Assembly: GCF_020831365.1 (NCBI RefSeq)
Contig: NZ_JAJHPV010000012.1
Location: forward strand, 124,001 to 188,000
Direction: 5' to 3'
DNA: 64,000 bases
Source: Massilia agrisoli
Lineage (GTDB): Bacteria > Pseudomonadota > Gammaproteobacteria > Burkholderiales > Burkholderiaceae_D
Shown: piece after piece, positions 21,225 to 31,327 of the stretch
How positions within the stretch are numbered: the stretch's first letter is position 1
How the letters are laid out: every line of letters starts with the position of its first letter
Translations under genes and position numbers: made by a program
Notes under the pieces: generated by a model
Database searches by the model: none
Told to the model about the DNA's origin: nothing
What the model saw: the letters and a program-made list of their open reading frames with translations, nothing else

Positions 21225-21635
21225 ATGAACTGCAAAGCCATCCGCCACACACTGTTTGTCGCAGGCATGGTGTTCGTTTCGAACACCTTCGCAGGAACCG
21301 AAGTCATCAAATGCACGGACCAGTCGGGCCATGTCACCCTGACCGACCAGCCATGCAAAGGCGAGGCAGCCCAGGTGGTGCTGTCCGCCGCGACCGCACC
21401 GGCGGCCGCGGCCGATGAGGCGGCCCCGGCCGCGTCAGGCGGAACCGACCGCTACCAGCTGACCAACCTGCCGCCATCGTCCCGGATGCGCGCCGCCCCG
21501 TTCACGCAGGTGCAGGCGCCGGGCCGTTCGCTGGCGCGCGATGTCGCCACCCTGAAGGAAGCGCGCCGCACCCTGATGCTTCTCGACAGTTCGATGGCCG
21601 CCAGCCGCCAGCGTGGCTTCGCCGCCAACCCCTGA
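21225..21635 (+). CDS. DUF4124-type exported protein
   Basis: A 136-residue protein with a signal peptide ending near VSNTFAG. The mature N terminus holds the DUF4124 pattern (EVIKCTDQSGHVTLTDQPCKG shortened: KCTDQSGHVTLTDQPC) with two cysteines likely to form a disulfide. The rest is Ala-rich and low complexity. GAGGAGC precedes the ATG. A small terminator-like hairpin lies about 70 bases after the stop. Periplasmic, function unknown. Confidence 0.8.
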   Translation: MNCKAIRHTLFVAGMVFVSNTFAGTEVIKCTDQSGHVTLTDQPCKGEAAQVVLSAATAPAAAADEAAPAASGGTDRYQLTNLPPSSRMRAAPFTQVQAPGRSLARDVATLKEARRTLMLLDSSMAASRQRGFAANP

Positions 21636-21675
21636 GCTTTCGGATTGGGGTTTTAATAGCGCGCGTTAGCGCGTA

Positions 21676-21696
21676 TTGACCGCAAGTTGCAGTCAA
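21676..21696. promoter_or_regulatory. 21-bp near-perfect dyad
   Basis: TTGAC-C-GCAA-G-TTGC-A-GTCAA: ten bases on each side of a central G pair except for one mismatch. It lies 77 bases before the DUF481 gene and just upstream of a terminator-like hairpin. The symmetry and length fit an operator for a dimeric regulator; a role in RNA folding cannot be excluded. Confidence 0.4.
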
Positions 21697-21703
21697 TTGC
21701 AGC

Positions 21704-21720
21704 AAGCCGTGACGGCTTTT
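21704..21720 (+). terminator. short terminator-like hairpin
   Basis: AAGCCG-TGA-CGGCTT followed by TT. A 6-bp stem with a 3-base loop and a 4-base T-run, downstream of the DUF4124 gene and 53 bases before the next ATG. Confidence 0.5.
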
Positions 21721-21772
21721 CGGGAGTTGTTCGGGTACAATACGCCACACCGACAGCAGCTCCGACACGCAC

Positions 21773-22510
21773 ATGAAACTCTTTTCGCTTCTCGCGCTCG
21801 CGGCCGTGACTCACGGCAGCGCCTTCGCGGGCGACATCGCCCCCTCGTGGAACACCTCTGCCGAACTCGGCGCGATCACCACGTCCGGCAATACGGCAGG
21901 TACTTCCGTCACCGGCCGGATCGACGCGCGCCAGGAGCTGGAGGACTGGAGTAACCAGTACATCCTGTCGGGCTACTTCAAGGAAGACGAGAAAACCATC
22001 AGCAACGGCGATACCGTTACCGTGAAATCGGCCGAGCGCGTGTCGATGTCGGCCAAGGCTGCTTACAAGCTGATGGAGGACGGCAAGAAGCTGTTCGTAC
22101 TCGGCACCTACGTCGACGACAGGTTTGGCGCCTACACCACCTACTCGACGATGGCAGTCGGTCACGCCTGGGGCTGGGAAGATTCCAAGGACCGCCGCAT
22201 CGACCTGGAAGTGGGCCCGGGCTACTTCACCGGCACGCGCGCCAATGGCGACGAGGAAAACGGCTTCACCGTCCGCGGGGCCGCTGCCGTCCGCTGGCGC
22301 CTGAGCCCTTCGGCCACGTTCTCGAACTCGGTGAGCGTGGAACGGGGCACCTCCAACGTCCACTCGATCGCCGAGGCCTCGGTGTCGACCAAAATCAACG
22401 ACACCATGCAGATGAAGGCGGCCTTCGCCGCCCGCAATGACACCAACGTGCCGGTGAACAAGAAGAACACCGATACGCAAACGTCGGTAACCCTGGTGTA
22501 TTCGTTCTGA
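21773..22510 (+). CDS. DUF481 outer-membrane protein
   Basis: A 245-residue protein with a signal peptide (KLFSLLALAAVTHGSAFA) and a string of alternating amphipathic strands ending in VTLVYSF, a C-terminal aromatic typical of outer-membrane beta-barrels. The pattern SAELGAITTSGNTAGTSVTG is the hallmark of DUF481 (YdiY-like) proteins. It faces the DUF1579 gene, with stops only 4 bases apart. Function unknown. Confidence 0.87.
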   Translation: MKLFSLLALAAVTHGSAFAGDIAPSWNTSAELGAITTSGNTAGTSVTGRIDARQELEDWSNQYILSGYFKEDEKTISNGDTVTVKSAERVSMSAKAAYKLMEDGKKLFVLGTYVDDRFGAYTTYSTMAVGHAWGWEDSKDRRIDLEVGPGYFTGTRANGDEENGFTVRGAAAVRWRLSPSATFSNSVSVERGTSNVHSIAEASVSTKINDTMQMKAAFAARNDTNVPVNKKNTDTQTSVTLVYSF

Positions 22511-22514
22511 GCCG

Positions 22515-22997
22515 CTAGGCCACCCGCGTGTAGCGCGCGCTCATGAATTCATGCCACCTGCCGTCCTCGCGCAGTGCGTATGAGCTGAACATGCGCTGCG
22601 ATTCGCTGACAATCTCGATCACATCGCGGTAGCGCGCCGTCGCGCCGGCGCCATTCATGCTCGGCCCGGTCGACTCCAGGGTCAGGATGCGGCGGGTTGC
22701 GTCCAGTTCGCCGTCGTAGTGCCACAGGTAGCTCATCATCGAATGAATGAAGGTCCCGGTGAAGCGCTTGCGCCGCGGATCATAGCCCAGCGTCACTACC
22801 ATGCGGGCCGGTCCGTCGCCGGGAAACTCGCCTTCCCCTTCCGCGACAATCCAGAATTCCCCCAGGGCCTTGACCCGATCCGTGCCGGTGAAGGTCTGGG
22901 TGTCATCGGGGCCGGCCGCCACGGTCGATTCATAGGTCCAGTCGCCGACGAGTTGCTGCAGCCAGCGGTGTTGCTCGGTAACGGTTTCTTTTTCCAT
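22515..22997 (-). CDS. DUF1579 family protein
   Basis: A 160-residue cytosolic protein of the DUF1579 lipocalin-like family, recognised by EQHRWLQQLVGDWTYES near the start, TGTDRVKALGEFWIV, and GYDPRRKRFTGTFI. It lies 12 bases downstream of a GFA-family gene on the same strand, so they are probably co-transcribed. No ligand or enzyme activity can be inferred. Confidence 0.87.
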   Translation of the reverse strand: MEKETVTEQHRWLQQLVGDWTYESTVAAGPDDTQTFTGTDRVKALGEFWIVAEGEGEFPGDGPARMVVTLGYDPRRKRFTGTFIHSMMSYLWHYDGELDATRRILTLESTGPSMNGAGATARYRDVIEIVSESQRMFSSYALREDGRWHEFMSARYTRVA

Positions 22998-23009
22998 TGC
23001 ATCTCCTGT

Positions 23010-23420
23010 TCATGTTCCCGCACCTTCGGCCCGACTGCGTGGAAACTCGGGAAGGCCATCGCCGGGAACCATCCAGCTCAGGCGGTATTGTACAAACGTG
23101 TGGTCGTCAGGCCGGGTCGTCTCGGGGTCGTCGAGGCTGCACAGCGTGATATCGATATCGTTCGGGAAGTCGTCGTGCTGGTAGGTCAGCTGCGTGCCGC
23201 ACTCGGCGCAGAAGCCGCGCGTCACATGCAAGCTGGACTGGTAGTGCGCCAGGCTCCCGGAAATGATGTCGAAATCGGACAGCACCACACTGAACCAGGC
23301 AACGCAGGGCGCGCCGCTGGCCTTGCGGCAGGTCGGGCAATGACAGATGGTGGCATGGAACACCCGCTCCGTCGTTTCATAGCGCACCGCACCGCAACAG
23401 CATCCACCGCTCAGCACCAT
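23010..23420 (-). CDS. GFA family zinc protein (CENP-V/GFA domain)
   Basis: A 136-residue protein of the glutathione-dependent formaldehyde-activating (GFA) fold. Zinc-binding cysteines are visible in GGCCCGAVRY, CHCPTCRKASG and FCAECGTQ. The ATG at 23420 has GGAGG five bases upstream, better than the longer frame starting at 23498. Family members bind two zinc ions; only a few have shown formaldehyde-glutathione activity, so the role is open. Confidence 0.88.
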   Translation of the reverse strand: MVLSGGCCCGAVRYETTERVFHATICHCPTCRKASGAPCVAWFSVVLSDFDIISGSLAHYQSSLHVTRGFCAECGTQLTYQHDDFPNDIDITLCSLDDPETTRPDDHTFVQYRLSWMVPGDGLPEFPRSRAEGAGT

Positions 23421-23727
23421 GGCAACCTCCGCGTGTATCAGGCATGCCGCCAGTGTAAGCCAGTTCGTGCCGCGCACGGATGGCCGCGCGCCGCCCACAT
23501 GCAGGGAAAATAGTCGATTCGAATAACTAAAAGCCGGCTATCTACATATTTCCTTTGCGGCGATATACCCACGCGATAAAAGATACGGCGTGAAATGAAT
23601 GTAGCCTACTCGTCAGTGGCTGCGCCAGGCCGCGTCCGGGCGTCGTCACGCGAGCCAGCCCGCAAGTTGGAACGCCGGCAAGCCCGATGTAGAATATGTC
23701 TCCTTTCTCCACCACCGGCGCGACGTC
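23421..23727. other. divergent intergenic region
   Basis: About 300 bases between the divergent GFA and hypothetical genes. The middle (23510-23600) is clearly richer in A and T than its surroundings. The best promoter-like pair for the plus strand is TTGCGG (23555) and TAAAAG (23577) with 16 bases between, which is weak. I see no repeat or RNA gene. Confidence 0.3.
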
Positions 23728-24135
23728 ATGCTCCAAGCAGTACCGTTCCCGATACGCGTAGAGTGCCCGCCAGGCGCCTGCGTTTGCGACCGCGACAGTT
23801 TGCTGGCCGAGCCAGGCGCCGACATGCGCGTGCTGCGGCTGACCCGGGAAGAAGAAAAGAAGCTGATTGCGCGCATCGACAGTATCGAGACCTACGACGA
23901 GCTGCAGCGCATCGGCGCCAGGATGCAGGAGCTGCTCGGCATCGGCCTGACCATTACCCCCAGCGCGCGCGGCGTGCGCACGGTGCGCGGCTTTACCATC
24001 GCGCTCGACGAGCGCCCGGGACTGTGCCGCAAGACGCGCCAGACCATCCCCGCGGCCGTGCGGAAATGCCTGGAACGCCATCCGGACATCGCCTACGCGA
24101 TCCTGGATGCCCATGACCTGCTGGGAAATCCTTAA
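23728..24135 (+). CDS. hypothetical protein with N-terminal Cys cluster
   Basis: A 135-residue protein. The N terminus has FPIRVECPPGACVCDRD, with three cysteines in CX5CXC spacing, suggestive of metal binding. A charged helical region follows (LTREEEKKLIARIDSIETYD), and the C terminus has PGLCRKTRQTIPAAVRKCLE with two more cysteines. No known domain is recognised. The start ATG at 23728 lacks a clear Shine-Dalgarno sequence. Codon usage is like the neighbours. Confidence 0.72.
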   Translation: MLQAVPFPIRVECPPGACVCDRDSLLAEPGADMRVLRLTREEEKKLIARIDSIETYDELQRIGARMQELLGIGLTITPSARGVRTVRGFTIALDERPGLCRKTRQTIPAAVRKCLERHPDIAYAILDAHDLLGNP

Positions 24136-24328
24136 CGCGCCCATTTAGACCGAAGTCATTCTCCGGTCATTTTGCGGTACTACCATGGGGGCGTTGGAGG
24201 CCTGCACGCGCAAGCCCCGCAGGTTAGTCCGGTGGCCTCAAACACCGGCACCAATTCCCGTTACACCTGCATCTGCGTGATTCCTGTATGCTTCGGCAGT
24301 AAACCATTGCCGCACACAATACACGCAC

Positions 24329-24790
24329 ATGCGCCTGACCACCTTCACCGATTACACCCTGCGGACGCTGATCCATCTCGGCATGCACCGCGACCGCCTG
24401 GTGACCATCCAGGAAATCGCCGACCTGCACGCGATTTCCAAGAATCACTTGATGAAGGTGGTGTACCAGCTCGGCCTGGCGGGCGTGGTGGAGACCCTTC
24501 GCGGCCGCAATGGCGGCCTGCGCCTGAAGCTCGAACCCGACCAGATCAACATCGGCGCCATCGTGCGCGCCAGCGAAACCGACTTCTACATGGCCGAGTG
24601 CTTCAATCCGGCTGGCACTTCCTGCGGGTTAAGCGGCGCATGCGGCCTGCAATACGTGCTCGGCCACGCCACCAACGCCTACCTCGACATCCTTGACCGC
24701 GAGACCCTCGCTTCGGTGCTGCCGCGCCCGCGCGGCGGCGCCGTCCCGGTCCAGTTCTACGCCAACCCAGCCACGGAACAGCTGGCCTGA
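24329..24790 (+). CDS. nsrR: Rrf2-family nitric oxide sensor NsrR
   Basis: A 153-residue Rrf2 regulator. The N-terminal winged helix (MRLTTFTDYTLRTLIHLGMH) has the HAISKNHLMKVVYQLG recognition region typical of NsrR, and the wing motif TLRGRNGGLRL. Three cysteines, Cys91, Cys99 and Cys105 (AECFNPAGTSCGLSGACGL), are placed to hold the NO-sensitive iron-sulfur cluster. It would repress NO-detoxification genes until NO destroys the cluster. The haemoglobin gene 100 bases downstream is the likely target. Confidence 0.9.
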   Translation: MRLTTFTDYTLRTLIHLGMHRDRLVTIQEIADLHAISKNHLMKVVYQLGLAGVVETLRGRNGGLRLKLEPDQINIGAIVRASETDFYMAECFNPAGTSCGLSGACGLQYVLGHATNAYLDILDRETLASVLPRPRGGAVPVQFYANPATEQLA

Positions 24791-24852
24791 TGTCGCAAAT
24801 TTAGCGACGTCGTATTTCTTCCTATAAGAAACATCCATATTGCCCACGCATT

Positions 24853-24858
24853 TATAAT
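24853..24858 (+). promoter_or_regulatory. -10 element before truncated haemoglobin gene
   Basis: A perfect TATAAT, 33 bases before the haemoglobin ATG, flanked by GCATTT upstream and GGCATCT downstream. These flanks resemble NsrR half-sites but are spaced two bases too far for the usual 11-1-11 arrangement. No good -35 is visible. Confidence 0.4.
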
Positions 24859-24890
24859 GTGGCATCTGATTTCCATGTTAACTGGATGCC

Positions 24891-25265
24891 ATGCATGCTG
24901 AACTCACCCGGGCCGCGATAGCGCAGCTGGTCCACGAATTTTACGACGACGTCAGGCGTGATCCGCAGCTGCAGCCGATTTTTGAAGCGGCCATCGGCGA
25001 CAACTGGGAACCCCACCTTGCGCGCATGGTGGAGTTCTGGTCGACGGTGATGATGGCCACCCACGAATTCCAGGGCAATGTGTATGGCAAGCATATGGCG
25101 CTGGACGGCGTCGTGCCGGACCATTTCCAGCGCTGGATCGCCCTGTTCGAAACTACCGCCCAGCGCCTCTTCACGCCCGAGCTCGCCGACGAATTCATGC
25201 TCGTCGCGCGCCGCATCGCCGCCAGCCTCCAGTACGGCTTCTTCGGGCGTATCGTGGTCCACTGA
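24891..25265 (+). CDS. group III truncated haemoglobin
   Basis: A 124-residue 2-over-2 globin. Features of group III are the FYDDVRRDPQLQPIFEAAIG start, W39 and the MVEFWSTVMM helix, and the proximal-His region VPDHFQRWIALFE (His78). Group III globins are often linked to NO or peroxynitrite handling. Placement directly after nsrR supports NO-controlled expression. The ATG is not preceded by a strong Shine-Dalgarno; in-frame alternatives are not better. Confidence 0.9.
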   Translation: MHAELTRAAIAQLVHEFYDDVRRDPQLQPIFEAAIGDNWEPHLARMVEFWSTVMMATHEFQGNVYGKHMALDGVVPDHFQRWIALFETTAQRLFTPELADEFMLVARRIAASLQYGFFGRIVVH

Positions 25266-25279
25266 GCCAAAGCGGCGAT

Positions 25280-26689
25280 TCAATGCTGGTACGCCCCGAT
25301 GTCATAGCCTGTCCTCGCATTGCGCGCCCGGCCTTCGAAATCGGTGCTGGCCGCATGCGTCGCCGTGGCCTGCCCCACCGCCGGTGAACTGCGGCTTGGC
25401 TTCAGGTTGGGCAGGTTCGCGTCTTCGGCCACGAACAGCGGCGGGGAGCTGACCGTGCCGGTATGGGTCAGGCCATTCTTCAGGCTCCAGTTGAAGCGCG
25501 AGTTCCGGTACACCAGGTTGTTGCGGTAGCTGTTGTTCTTGCCTGTCCTGCCCTGCTCCGAAATACCCATCTTGTTGTCGTACACAATATTGCTGTAGAC
25601 CAGGGTGTGATCGTTGGGGCCCTTGGTGTGGTAGAAGTTCCCGCCGCCGACAATGATGCCCGTGTTCGATTCCGTGACCGTGTTATTGGTGATAATCACG
25701 CGGTTGGCGTCGTGCCACAGGTGGATGCCGGCCTCGGCCACGCGGTAGATCACGTTGTTCTTGACGCTGCCCGAGGTGCTGACGTAAATGCCCTGCACAT
25801 AGTGGCAGCCTGCCGGGCCTATGTCGTGCACGAGATTGGCGATGGCGTCCGATTTGACCCCGCGGTAGTAACTGTCGATGCCGATCGCGGCCCCGCCGCC
25901 CGAGGTGCAGCCGATTTTCTGGGCAATGTGGTGGACATGATTATTGCGGATCGAATCGTACGAGCCACCGTTATAAATGCCGTGGGTCCAGCGCGCCCCG
26001 CCCTGCCAGTTGCGCCCGTCGACCTCGAAGCCGATCACATCCACGTAATCGCCCCGGTTGTCCCAGCCAACCTTGCTGCGCGAGTTGGGCGGCGGCACGA
26101 TGCGGGCGCCCCATTTGGTGGACGAGATGTAGGTGATGCGGGCATCCGCCCTGCCGCTGGCATTGGTGCGGAATCCACCGTAGTAGGTGCCGGGGGCCAC
26201 ATACACCGTGGTCCCGGGGCGCACCGCGCGCGCGGCCTTGGCCAGCGAACGGAACGGCCGGTCGGAGGTGCCCGGGTTATTGTCCGATCCCCGCGGCGAC
26301 ACATACAGCGCCTCGCGGTTGGCCCTGGCCAGCAATACCGGCTCCGGCGTCTCTTCCAGCGCACCGGCGGCGCTGGTTCCGGCCATGCCGGGAAATACCG
26401 CCGGCTCAGGCGCTGTTGCCGGCGCTGGCGAATAAGCTGACAGCAGGTAATCGTCGGCCGTGCCGGGCGCCGGCGCCCCTGCGGCAGGGTCCGGGGCCCC
26501 GATAATCGGGATGCTGCCCGCTGGCAGCTCACCGTTGTCCGGCACGACCGCAGCCGCCACCAGCACCGGCGCCGCCTGCGGCCTGCCCTCGGCGCCGCTG
26601 CCGCCGCTGCAGGCGCCAAGCATTGGAAGCCAGCCAGCCGCGCACAGCAGTACGGTCCGGCACGCCATTACAAAAATCACCTTCTTCAT
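25280..26689 (-). CDS. right-handed beta-helix lipoprotein
   Basis: A 469-residue exported protein. The signal peptide ends in a lipobox (PMLGAC, then SGGSG), so it is probably anchored in a membrane. After a low-complexity Ala/Pro linker comes a DUF1565-like start (LYVSPRGSDNNPGTSDRPF, then GTTVYVAPGTYYGG) and a right-handed parallel beta-helix with many Asn ladders (RVIITNNTVTESNTGIIVGG). Such folds occur in polysaccharide lyases and NosD-like proteins, but no catalytic set is evident. The ATG at 26689 follows GAGGGG. Confidence 0.85.
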   Translation of the reverse strand: MKKVIFVMACRTVLLCAAGWLPMLGACSGGSGAEGRPQAAPVLVAAAVVPDNGELPAGSIPIIGAPDPAAGAPAPGTADDYLLSAYSPAPATAPEPAVFPGMAGTSAAGALEETPEPVLLARANREALYVSPRGSDNNPGTSDRPFRSLAKAARAVRPGTTVYVAPGTYYGGFRTNASGRADARITYISSTKWGARIVPPPNSRSKVGWDNRGDYVDVIGFEVDGRNWQGGARWTHGIYNGGSYDSIRNNHVHHIAQKIGCTSGGGAAIGIDSYYRGVKSDAIANLVHDIGPAGCHYVQGIYVSTSGSVKNNVIYRVAEAGIHLWHDANRVIITNNTVTESNTGIIVGGGNFYHTKGPNDHTLVYSNIVYDNKMGISEQGRTGKNNSYRNNLVYRNSRFNWSLKNGLTHTGTVSSPPLFVAEDANLPNLKPSRSSPAVGQATATHAASTDFEGRARNARTGYDIGAYQH

Positions 26690-28243
<1,554 letters not shown>

Positions 28244-28244
28244 C

Positions 28245-29282
28245 GTGGCGAGAGACAAGGAAAGCAAAACCGTGCCAATGACCATGATCCAGGCCCTGCG
28301 TTCGGCCATGGACGTGATGCTCGAGCGCGACAACAATGTGGTGATCTACGGCCAGGACGTCGGCTATTTCGGCGGCGTGTTCCGCTGCACCGATGGCCTG
28401 CAGGCCAAGTACGGCAAGTCGCGCGTGTTCGACGCGCCGATCTCCGAAGGCGGCATCGTCGGCACCGCGGTCGGCATGGCCGCCTACGGCCTGCGCCCGG
28501 TGGTCGAGATCCAGTTTGCCGACTATTTCTACCCCGCCTCGGACCAGATCGTGTCGGAAGCGGCGCGCCTGCGCTACCGCTCGGCCGGCGAGTTCACCGC
28601 CGCGATGACCATCCGCATGCCCTGCGGCGGCGGCATCTATGGCGGCCAGACCCACAGCCAGAGCCCGGAAGCGATGTTCACCCACGTCTGCGGCCTGCGC
28701 ACGGTGATGCCGTCCAACCCGTATGACGCCAAGGGCCTGCTGATCTCTTGCATCGAAAACGACGATCCGGTCATCTTCCTCGAGCCCAAGCGCCTGTACA
28801 ACGGCCCGTTCGACGGCCACCACGACAAGCCGGTGGTGCCGTGGTCGCAGCATCCGCTGGGGGAGGTCCCGGAGGGCTATTACACGGTGCCGCTCGACAC
28901 GGCCTCGGTGTTCCGCCCCGGCGAAGACCTGACTGTGATCACCTACGGCACGATGGTGTTCGTGGCCGAGGCGGCGGCGCGCGAAACCGGCGTCGACGCC
29001 GAGATCATCGACCTGCGCAGCATCTGGCCGCTTGACCTCGACGCCATCGTCAACTCGGTCAAGAAGACCGGCCGCTGCGTGGTCGTGCATGAAGCGACGC
29101 GCACCAGCGGCTTTGGCGCCGAACTGGTCGCGCTGGTGCAGGAGCACTGCTTCTACCACCTCGAAGCGCCGGTCGAGCGCGTCACCGGCTGGGACACGCC
29201 TTACCCGCACGCACAGGAATGGGCTTATTTCCCCGGCCCTGACCGTGTTGGTGCGGCATTCAAACGTGCGATGGAGGCGTAA
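28245..29282 (+). CDS. bkdA2: branched-chain 2-oxoacid dehydrogenase E1 beta
   Basis: A 345-residue E1beta subunit (transketolase pyrimidine-binding and C-terminal domains). Key stretches are VVIYGQDVGYFGGVFR, APISEGGIVGTAVGMA and PCGGGIYGGQTHSQSPEA. I place the start at the GTG at 28245, one base after the E1alpha stop, with GGGAG just upstream; ATG at 28278 is an alternative. Its stop overlaps the E2 start (TAATG). It forms the alpha2beta2 E1 with the preceding product. Confidence 0.92.
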   Translation: MARDKESKTVPMTMIQALRSAMDVMLERDNNVVIYGQDVGYFGGVFRCTDGLQAKYGKSRVFDAPISEGGIVGTAVGMAAYGLRPVVEIQFADYFYPASDQIVSEAARLRYRSAGEFTAAMTIRMPCGGGIYGGQTHSQSPEAMFTHVCGLRTVMPSNPYDAKGLLISCIENDDPVIFLEPKRLYNGPFDGHHDKPVVPWSQHPLGEVPEGYYTVPLDTASVFRPGEDLTVITYGTMVFVAEAAARETGVDAEIIDLRSIWPLDLDAIVNSVKKTGRCVVVHEATRTSGFGAELVALVQEHCFYHLEAPVERVTGWDTPYPHAQEWAYFPGPDRVGAAFKRAMEA

Positions 29283-30586
29283 TGGGAATTCATGTGATTA
29301 AGATGCCCGACCTGGGCGAAGGCATTGCCGAAGTCGAAGTGGTGCAATGGCGCGTGCAGCCGGGCGATGCGGTAACCGAAGACCAGGTGCTGGCCGACGT
29401 CATGACCGACAAGGCCACCGTGGAAATTCCGTCGCCGGTGCACGGCACCGTGCTGGCCCTTGGCGGGGCGATCGGCGAAGCGCTGGCGGTGGGCGCCGAA
29501 CTGATCCGGCTGGAGGTGGAAGGCGAAGGCAATGCCGTCGCCGGCGCCCCCGCCCCGTCCCGTGCGGCGCCGGCTGCGGTCGCCGCGCCAGCGCCTCCTG
29601 CGCCCGCCCCCGCGGCCGCGGCGCCGGCGCCCGCACCGGCGGCGCTGAAGGCCGTCCGGGCCCCGGCCCCGGCGGCTGTGGCTGTGGCCGAGCCAGCGCC
29701 AGTGGCCCGGCATGACAAGCCGCTCGCATCGCCATCGGTACGCCAGCGTGCGCGCAACCTTGGCATCGACCTGCACAGCGTCACAGCCACCGGGCCGGCG
29801 CGCCACATCACCCACGCCGACCTCGACGCCATCATCGCCGGCAGCAAGCCGCGCGCCGCCGAAGCGGCAAGCCGTTATGCGCCGCACGAAGGCGTGCACG
29901 CGGTGCCGCTGCTCGGCTTGCGCCGCAAGATCGCCGAAAAGATGCAGGACGCGAAGCGCCGCATCCCGCATTTCACCTATGTGGAAGAAGTCGACGTCAC
30001 CGACGTCGAGGCGCTGCGCGTCCAGCTCAACGCCCAGCACGGCAAGGAGCGCGGCCGCCTGACCCTGCTGCCGCTGCTGATGCGCGCCGTGGTGCAGGGA
30101 GCGGCCCGCTTCCCGCACGTGAATGGCCGTTTCGATGACGACGCCGGCGTCGTCACCTACCACAAACCGGTTCACATCGGCATCGCCACGCAGACCGACG
30201 CCGGCTTGATGGTGCCGGTCGTCCGCCATGCCGAGGCGCGCGACCTGTGGGCCAGCGCGGCCGAAGTGGCGCGGCTGGCGGAAGCCGCGCGCACCAGCAA
30301 GGCCGCGCGCGACGAGTTGTCCGGCTCGACGATCACCATCACCAGCCTGGGCGCGCTGGGCGGGATCGTCACCACGCCGGTGATCAACCATCCGGAGGTG
30401 GCCATCGTCGGCGTCAACCGCATGGTCGAGCGCCCCGTGGTGCGCGACGGCGCCGTGGTCGTGCGCAAGATGATGAACCTGTCCTGCTCCTTCGACCACC
30501 GGGTGATCGACGGCATGTACGCAGCCCAGTTCGTGCAGGCGCTGCGCGCCTACCTGGAGTGCCCGGCCACCCTGTTCATCGACTGA
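29282..30586 (+). CDS. bkdB: branched-chain 2-oxoacid dehydrogenase E2 (lipoamide acyltransferase)
   Basis: A 434-residue acyltransferase. One lipoyl domain (lysine in VMTDKATVEIPSP, about residue 43), an Ala/Pro-rich linker, a peripheral subunit-binding domain (SPSVRQRARNLGIDL), and the catalytic domain with SFDHRVIDGMY holding the HXXXDG motif. It transfers the acyl group to CoA. The start overlaps the E1beta stop by one base. No dihydrolipoyl dehydrogenase (E3) gene follows, so E3 must come from elsewhere. Confidence 0.92.
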   Translation: MGIHVIKMPDLGEGIAEVEVVQWRVQPGDAVTEDQVLADVMTDKATVEIPSPVHGTVLALGGAIGEALAVGAELIRLEVEGEGNAVAGAPAPSRAAPAAVAAPAPPAPAPAAAAPAPAPAALKAVRAPAPAAVAVAEPAPVARHDKPLASPSVRQRARNLGIDLHSVTATGPARHITHADLDAIIAGSKPRAAEAASRYAPHEGVHAVPLLGLRRKIAEKMQDAKRRIPHFTYVEEVDVTDVEALRVQLNAQHGKERGRLTLLPLLMRAVVQGAARFPHVNGRFDDDAGVVTYHKPVHIGIATQTDAGLMVPVVRHAEARDLWASAAEVARLAEAARTSKAARDELSGSTITITSLGALGGIVTTPVINHPEVAIVGVNRMVERPVVRDGAVVVRKMMNLSCSFDHRVIDGMYAAQFVQALRAYLECPATLFID

Positions 30587-30592
30587 ACACGG

Positions 30593-31327
30593 TCAGAAAG
30601 CGCGCAACGCCAGCGGCACCAGCCATGGGGCCAGCAACGCGGTCAGTATCGCGTTGAGCCCCATGCCCAGCCCGGCGAAGGCGCCCATCTCGGCACTGAC
30701 CTGGAACGCCCGCGCCGTGCCGATGCCGTGCGAAGCGACGCCCAGCGCAAAGCCACGCACCCGGGGCGAGCCGATGCCCATCCAGTTGAACAGCGCGCGC
30801 GCCACCACCGCGCCGAACACCCCGGTGCCCACCACCAGCGCGGCCGTCACGGCGCTCATGCCGCCCAGCCGCTCGGCGACCGCCATGGCAATCGGCGTGG
30901 TCGCCGACTTCGGCGCCGCCGACACCGCCAGCAGTTCCGAGCCGCCCAGCGCCATCACCAGCGCCACCGCCGACAAGATGGCGCACACCGATCCCGCAAA
31001 CAGCCCGGCGAACAATGGAAGGAAAACCCGGCGTATCGTCGGCACCTGGCGCGCCAGCGGAATGGCCAGCGCCACTGTGGCGGGGCCGAGCAGGAAATGG
31101 ACGAACTGCGCCCCGGCGAAATACTCCTGGTACGACATGCCGCTCAACGCCAGCACCAGCGCCACCAGCGCGATCGCGATGGCCACCGGGTTAGCCAGCG
31201 GCGACATGCGGCAGCGCAGGTGGATGGCCTGGGCAGCCGTATAAGCGCACAAGGTGAGTGTGAGGCCAAGCAGCGGGGTGGCGGCCAGGTAGACCCAGAA
31301 CGCGCCGATTTCAGGGAGCTCAGTCAT
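30593..31327 (-). CDS. lrgB: LrgB/CidB-family membrane protein
   Basis: A 244-residue protein with about seven membrane segments. The family signatures FLLGPATVALAIPLARQ, APKSATTPIAMAVAE and ASHGIGTARAFQVS are all present. With the small LrgA-type partner encoded 8 bases overlapping upstream it makes a holin-like pair that has been linked to murein hydrolase control, and in plants and some bacteria to glycolate or pyruvate export. Which role applies here cannot be told. Confidence 0.92.
   Translation of the reverse strand: MTELPEIGAFWVYLAATPLLGLTLTLCAYTAAQAIHLRCRMSPLANPVAIAIALVALVLALSGMSYQEYFAGAQFVHFLLGPATVALAIPLARQVPTIRRVFLPLFAGLFAGSVCAILSAVALVMALGGSELLAVSAAPKSATTPIAMAVAERLGGMSAVTAALVVGTGVFGAVVARALFNWMGIGSPRVRGFALGVASHGIGTARAFQVSAEMGAFAGLGMGLNAILTALLAPWLVPLALRAF

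Noticed and set aside
24840-24875. Full NsrR binding site
   Set aside because: Half-sites are spaced two bases too far for the known 11-1-11 motif, so I only call it NsrR-like.
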